6,765 nt of DNA. It comes from Bacillota bacterium (lineage in GTDB: Bacteria; Bacillota; Clostridia; Peptostreptococcales; Anaerovoracaceae). The notes under the pieces are model-generated. The model made no database searches and was not told the DNA's origin. It worked only from the letters and a program-made list of their open reading frames with translations. How positions within the stretch are numbered: the first letter of the stretch is position 1; each line of letters starts with the position of its first letter. Made by a program: the position numbers and the translations under genes. This document shows positions 5,275 through 6,765 of this stretch, piece by piece. The stretch lies in contig JAFYKS010000034.1 of NCBI GenBank assembly GCA_017537495.1, forward strand, positions 1 to 6,765. Direction: 5' to 3'.

Positions 5275-6072
5275 TCAAAGTAGCGGAACCAGAACACATT
5301 GAATCATCCTTGCGACATCCTCTGCCGGAAAAGTCTCGTCAGGTCCATCCTTCGTTACAAGCAGATTCTTCGGCTCATAAATTCCGTTCAAGTGATAAAG
5401 CCGCATGGTTTCCTCATCCCGCGCCCGATATTTTGGATTTTGCAGCATACCCTTGTGCTCCAGATAATAGAGAAGCCCGCCAGCCAGCGGTATCGTAAAA
5501 TCCGGATATCGGCGATGATACTTTCCGTTTTCATCCCGCAGCAGTAGTTCCTTTTCATAATATATGGTGAATCCGGCACTGTATAGCTGTTCTGCATACA
5601 TGGCTTCTCCGCGTGTTCTCGTAATCAGGCCGAAAGTTGTTTGCTGTGTCAAGTATTCCCGATAGAAGGGGTTCTCAGACTGAGTAAATCGTAGTCCATT
5701 TTTCAGGTGCCCGTTCTCCCATGGTACGTTCTCCAACTGGTAGGTCTTCGGCAGCTGTCTGCTTACTGTTTCGTAATCCCAGGGCATCATTCCCCTCAGC
5801 ATCTTTTCCTCCAGCAAAATATTCTGGCGCAGCCGTTTCACACTCTCCTGCAAAGTACGTTTATACTTCAGTTCGTACACCAGCCCAATATGTTTCCGAT
5901 TAATATAGATGGGTTTAGCATTCCCCGGAATAATATGATAATACTGGGGCCTGCCGTGCACATGAACACATTTCAGATAACCCGGAGGACATTTTCCCAA
6001 TCTGCTCTCCATATGTCGCAGCATTTCCTTGTCATTTTTTATTTTTCTTTTTGTAATCTCCATATAGTCCAT
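5275..6072 (-). CDS. Orphan PD-(D/E)XK nuclease-like protein
   Basis: This is a protein of about 265 aa that I cannot assign to a named gene. Numbered from the ATG at 6072, the N-terminal ~90 residues are basic and helical, with a 'PPGYLKC...PQYYHII' beta hairpin, an 'INRKHIGLVYELKYKRTLQESVKRL' type helix pair, and a likely coiled segment. The C-terminal half carries a PD-(D/E)XK core: Glu156 in 'RTRGE', 'YEKEL' from about 172, Asp191 in 'YPDF', then 'YLEHKG' with Glu205 and Lys207, fitting D-(13)-E-x-K. A basic 'YRARDEETMRLYHLNGI' helix and 'NLLVTKDGPDE' follow. Proteins with this arrangement are widespread in Clostridia as uncharacterised orphans (recalled, not searched). It is cytoplasmic with no signal or membrane segment. 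It has its own promoter and terminators and stands between unrelated metabolic genes, so a role in DNA repair, defence or mobile-element biology is only inference. Confidence 0.78.
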   Translation of the reverse strand: MDYMEITKRKIKNDKEMLRHMESRLGKCPPGYLKCVHVHGRPQYYHIIPGNAKPIYINRKHIGLVYELKYKRTLQESVKRLRQNILLEEKMLRGMMPWDYETVSRQLPKTYQLENVPWENGHLKNGLRFTQSENPFYREYLTQQTTFGLITRTRGEAMYAEQLYSAGFTIYYEKELLLRDENGKYHRRYPDFTIPLAGGLLYYLEHKGMLQNPKYRARDEETMRLYHLNGIYEPKNLLVTKDGPDETFPAEDVARMIQCVLVPLL

Positions 6073-6076
6073 AATA

Positions 6077-6082
6077 CACCTC
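6077..6082 (-). promoter_or_regulatory. Ribosome binding site deciding the start of the nuclease-like gene
   Basis: On the - strand GAGGTG lies 4 nt before the ATG at 6072 (protein start 'MDYMEITKR'). An ATG at 6084 would give four extra residues, but it overlaps this site and has no purine-rich sequence upstream. An ATG at 6063 is also possible, with a spacing of 13 nt. The 6072 start fits best. Confidence 0.6.
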
Positions 6083-6096
6083 ATTGTTTATGGGAT

Positions 6097-6125
6097 ATAT
6101 TACCATATATTTCTTTATATGTAAA
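6097..6125 (-). promoter_or_regulatory. Sigma-A type promoter for the nuclease-like gene
   Basis: On the - strand the sequence has TTTACA (6125-6120) as -35, a 17-bp spacer, and TAATAT (6102-6097) as -10. Both hexamers are one mismatch from consensus at optimal spacing. Transcription would begin near 6090, giving a leader of about 18 nt before the ATG at 6072. The flanks are AT-rich, so chance matches are possible, but position and spacing are right. Confidence 0.65.
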
Positions 6126-6142
6126 TAGAATTTGTTTTGTTT

Positions 6143-6282
6143 CCACCAAATCAGCCTTCTTTTCTTAAAACAGTATGTAAATTTCAGCGAATGTCCACTA
6201 AAATCTGCCTAAAATTGCAGAAAATCCTTGATTTAACCTAAAAATTACATACTTTTTGGAAATAATTCAAAGAATTTGGTGG
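6143..6282. repeat. Long decayed palindrome (about 140 bp) in the gene-free stretch 6085-6412
   Basis: Three inverted pairs share one centre of symmetry near 6212.5: CCACCAAAT (6143-6151) with ATTTGGTGG (6274-6282), AGTATGTAA (6172-6180) with TTACATACT (6245-6253), and TCTGC (6204-6208) with GCAGA (6217-6221). The arms between them have equal lengths on both sides (20 and 20 nt; 23 and 23 nt) and still match at about 40% of positions. This is what a formerly longer palindrome, or a structured RNA with internal loops, would look like. I see no open reading frame in it. The rest of the gene-free stretch holds the promoter at 6097-6125 and the terminator at 6352-6379. Confidence 0.6.
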
Positions 6283-6351
6283 TAAACGACAGATTTCGAC
6301 AAATTTCGCGAACAAAAAAGAGTAAATAACAACGAAAAGACAGCATACAAA

Positions 6352-6379
6352 AAACCCTCCGGCCGTTGCCGGAGGGTTT
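6352..6379 (-). terminator. Strong intrinsic terminator for the BKACE gene
   Basis: AAACCCTCCGGC (6352-6363) pairs perfectly with GCCGGAGGGTTT (6368-6379): 12 bp with a 4-nt loop. On the - strand the hairpin ends in six U residues (As at 6349-6354). It lies 34 bp after the stop codon of the gene at 6413-6765. On the + strand only three T follow, so it is mainly a - strand terminator. Confidence 0.92.
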
Positions 6380-6412
6380 ATGTACGTTTTTAATTTCGGC
6401 GCAGCCGCTGAA

Positions 6413-6765
6413 TTACTTCAGTGGAGCCAGGCCCAGGATTTCTCTAGCTTCTGCTGGAGTAGCGATTTCTCTGCCCAGGATCTTAGCCAGCTTAACTGCC
6501 TTTTCAACCAGTTCGCCGTTGGACTTAGCCAGAACACCCTTTTCCAGGTACAGGTTGTCTTCGAAACCTACTCTTACGTGACCGCCCATAGCGATAGTAG
6601 CTGCTGCAATGTTCCAGCAGTTCTTACCTAAACCAGTTGCAGTCCAAGTGGAGCCAGCTGGAATGGAATCTACCATGAATGCCAGGTCTCTGATTGTAGC
6701 AGGCATGGATACGCCTAATACGAAGTCCCAGTGAATAGGTTCAGTTAAGAAACCCTTTCTGTGAG
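6413..6765 (-). CDS. Beta-keto acid cleavage enzyme (BKACE/DUF849, Kce-like), C-terminal part
   Basis: The gene enters from the right edge; about 117 C-terminal residues are visible, from 'HRKGFLTEPIHWDFVLGV' to the stop at 6413, against a usual length of roughly 270-300. BKACE enzymes transfer an acetyl group: a beta-keto acid plus acetyl-CoA gives acetoacetate plus a new CoA ester, in the cytoplasm. Kce does this to 3-keto-5-aminohexanoate in lysine fermentation. The family signature GGHVRVGFEDN is present; its Glu (codon near 6560-6562) matches the conserved Glu of the metal and active-site region. It ends with 'GREIATPAEAREILGL', typical of the family C-terminus. The substrate-defining residues and two metal-binding His lie mostly outside the window, so 3-keto-5-aminohexanoate is only one candidate; dehydrocarnitine and other beta-keto acids are used by relatives. 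Its product type (acyl-CoA plus acetoacetate) would suit the neighbouring acyl-CoA operon. Confidence 0.88.
   Translation of the reverse strand, partial: HRKGFLTEPIHWDFVLGVSMPATIRDLAFMVDSIPAGSTWTATGLGKNCWNIAAATIAMGGHVRVGFEDNLYLEKGVLAKSNGELVEKAVKLAKILGREIATPAEAREILGLAPLK

Noticed and set aside
5707..6168. Open frame of 153 codons on the + strand opposite the nuclease-like gene
   Set aside because: It is antisense to the better supported - strand gene, which has a promoter, a ribosome binding site and a recognisable nuclease motif.
6229..6268. Weak promoter-like hexamers inside the palindrome (TTGAAT-17-TAATTT on the - strand)
   Set aside because: The -10 element is poor and the region is so AT-rich that such matches are expected by chance; it is not annotated without transcript evidence.
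6297..6320. Possible SOS (LexA-type) box around GCGAAC
   Set aside because: Only one half-site is present; the required inverted GTTCG partner at the right spacing is missing.
6366..6631. Two overlapping + strand open frames opposite the BKACE gene
   Set aside because: The - strand frame carries the clear BKACE signature. These frames start in or near the terminator hairpin and have no ribosome binding site.

Overview
The window looks like chromosomal DNA of a low-to-mid GC, anaerobic Gram-positive bacterium of the class Clostridia. The evidence is: strong AGGAGG-type ribosome binding sites, fermentative acyl-CoA genes of the clostridial type, a beta-keto acid cleavage enzyme typical of amino-acid fermenters, T-tailed intrinsic terminators, and a consensus sigma-A type promoter. 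Placement below class (for example an Anaerovoracaceae-like amino-acid or carnitine fermenter) is only a guess.

Positions 2-5040 hold a co-directional + strand operon of six acyl-CoA genes. In order they are: the 3' end of a class III (CaiB/BaiF) CoA-transferase, a 3-hydroxyacyl-CoA dehydrogenase (hbd-like copy 1), a small VOC/methylmalonyl-CoA-epimerase-like protein, two different thiolases, and a second 3-hydroxyacyl-CoA dehydrogenase. The two dehydrogenases have the same length and are about 77% identical without gaps (229 of 298 residues by my count). Gaps between genes are 13-62 bp, each with a ribosome binding site. Together the set could activate a carboxylic acid to its CoA ester, oxidise the 3-hydroxyacyl-CoA, possibly epimerise the alpha carbon, and cleave the 3-oxoacyl-CoA thiolytically, or run in the synthetic direction. 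No enoyl-CoA hydratase or acyl-CoA dehydrogenase is visible; they may lie upstream or elsewhere. The true substrate cannot be read from the sequence.

Positions 5041-5274 are a gene-free convergent junction with three successive hairpins. One is a bidirectional intrinsic terminator, and another is a terminator-like hairpin with a T7 tail on the - strand.

Positions 5275-6072 (- strand) encode an orphan PD-(D/E)XK-type nuclease-like protein of about 265 aa, with its own promoter (TTTACA-17-TAATAT) at 6097-6125. Positions 6126-6351 are gene-free and contain a decayed palindrome of about 140 bp in which three separate inverted-repeat pairs share exactly the same centre of symmetry. Beside it are two Spo0A-box-like motifs. 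At the right edge (- strand, 6413-6765, incomplete) is the C-terminal part of a BKACE-family enzyme (DUF849, related to 3-keto-5-aminohexanoate cleavage enzyme, Kce), followed by a strong 12-bp-stem terminator at 6352-6379.

The most noteworthy points are the paired and apparently specialised dehydrogenases and thiolases around an epimerase, the altered active-site signatures shared by both dehydrogenases, the long decayed palindrome, and the solitary nuclease gene. I see no CRISPR array, tRNA, rRNA or transposase.
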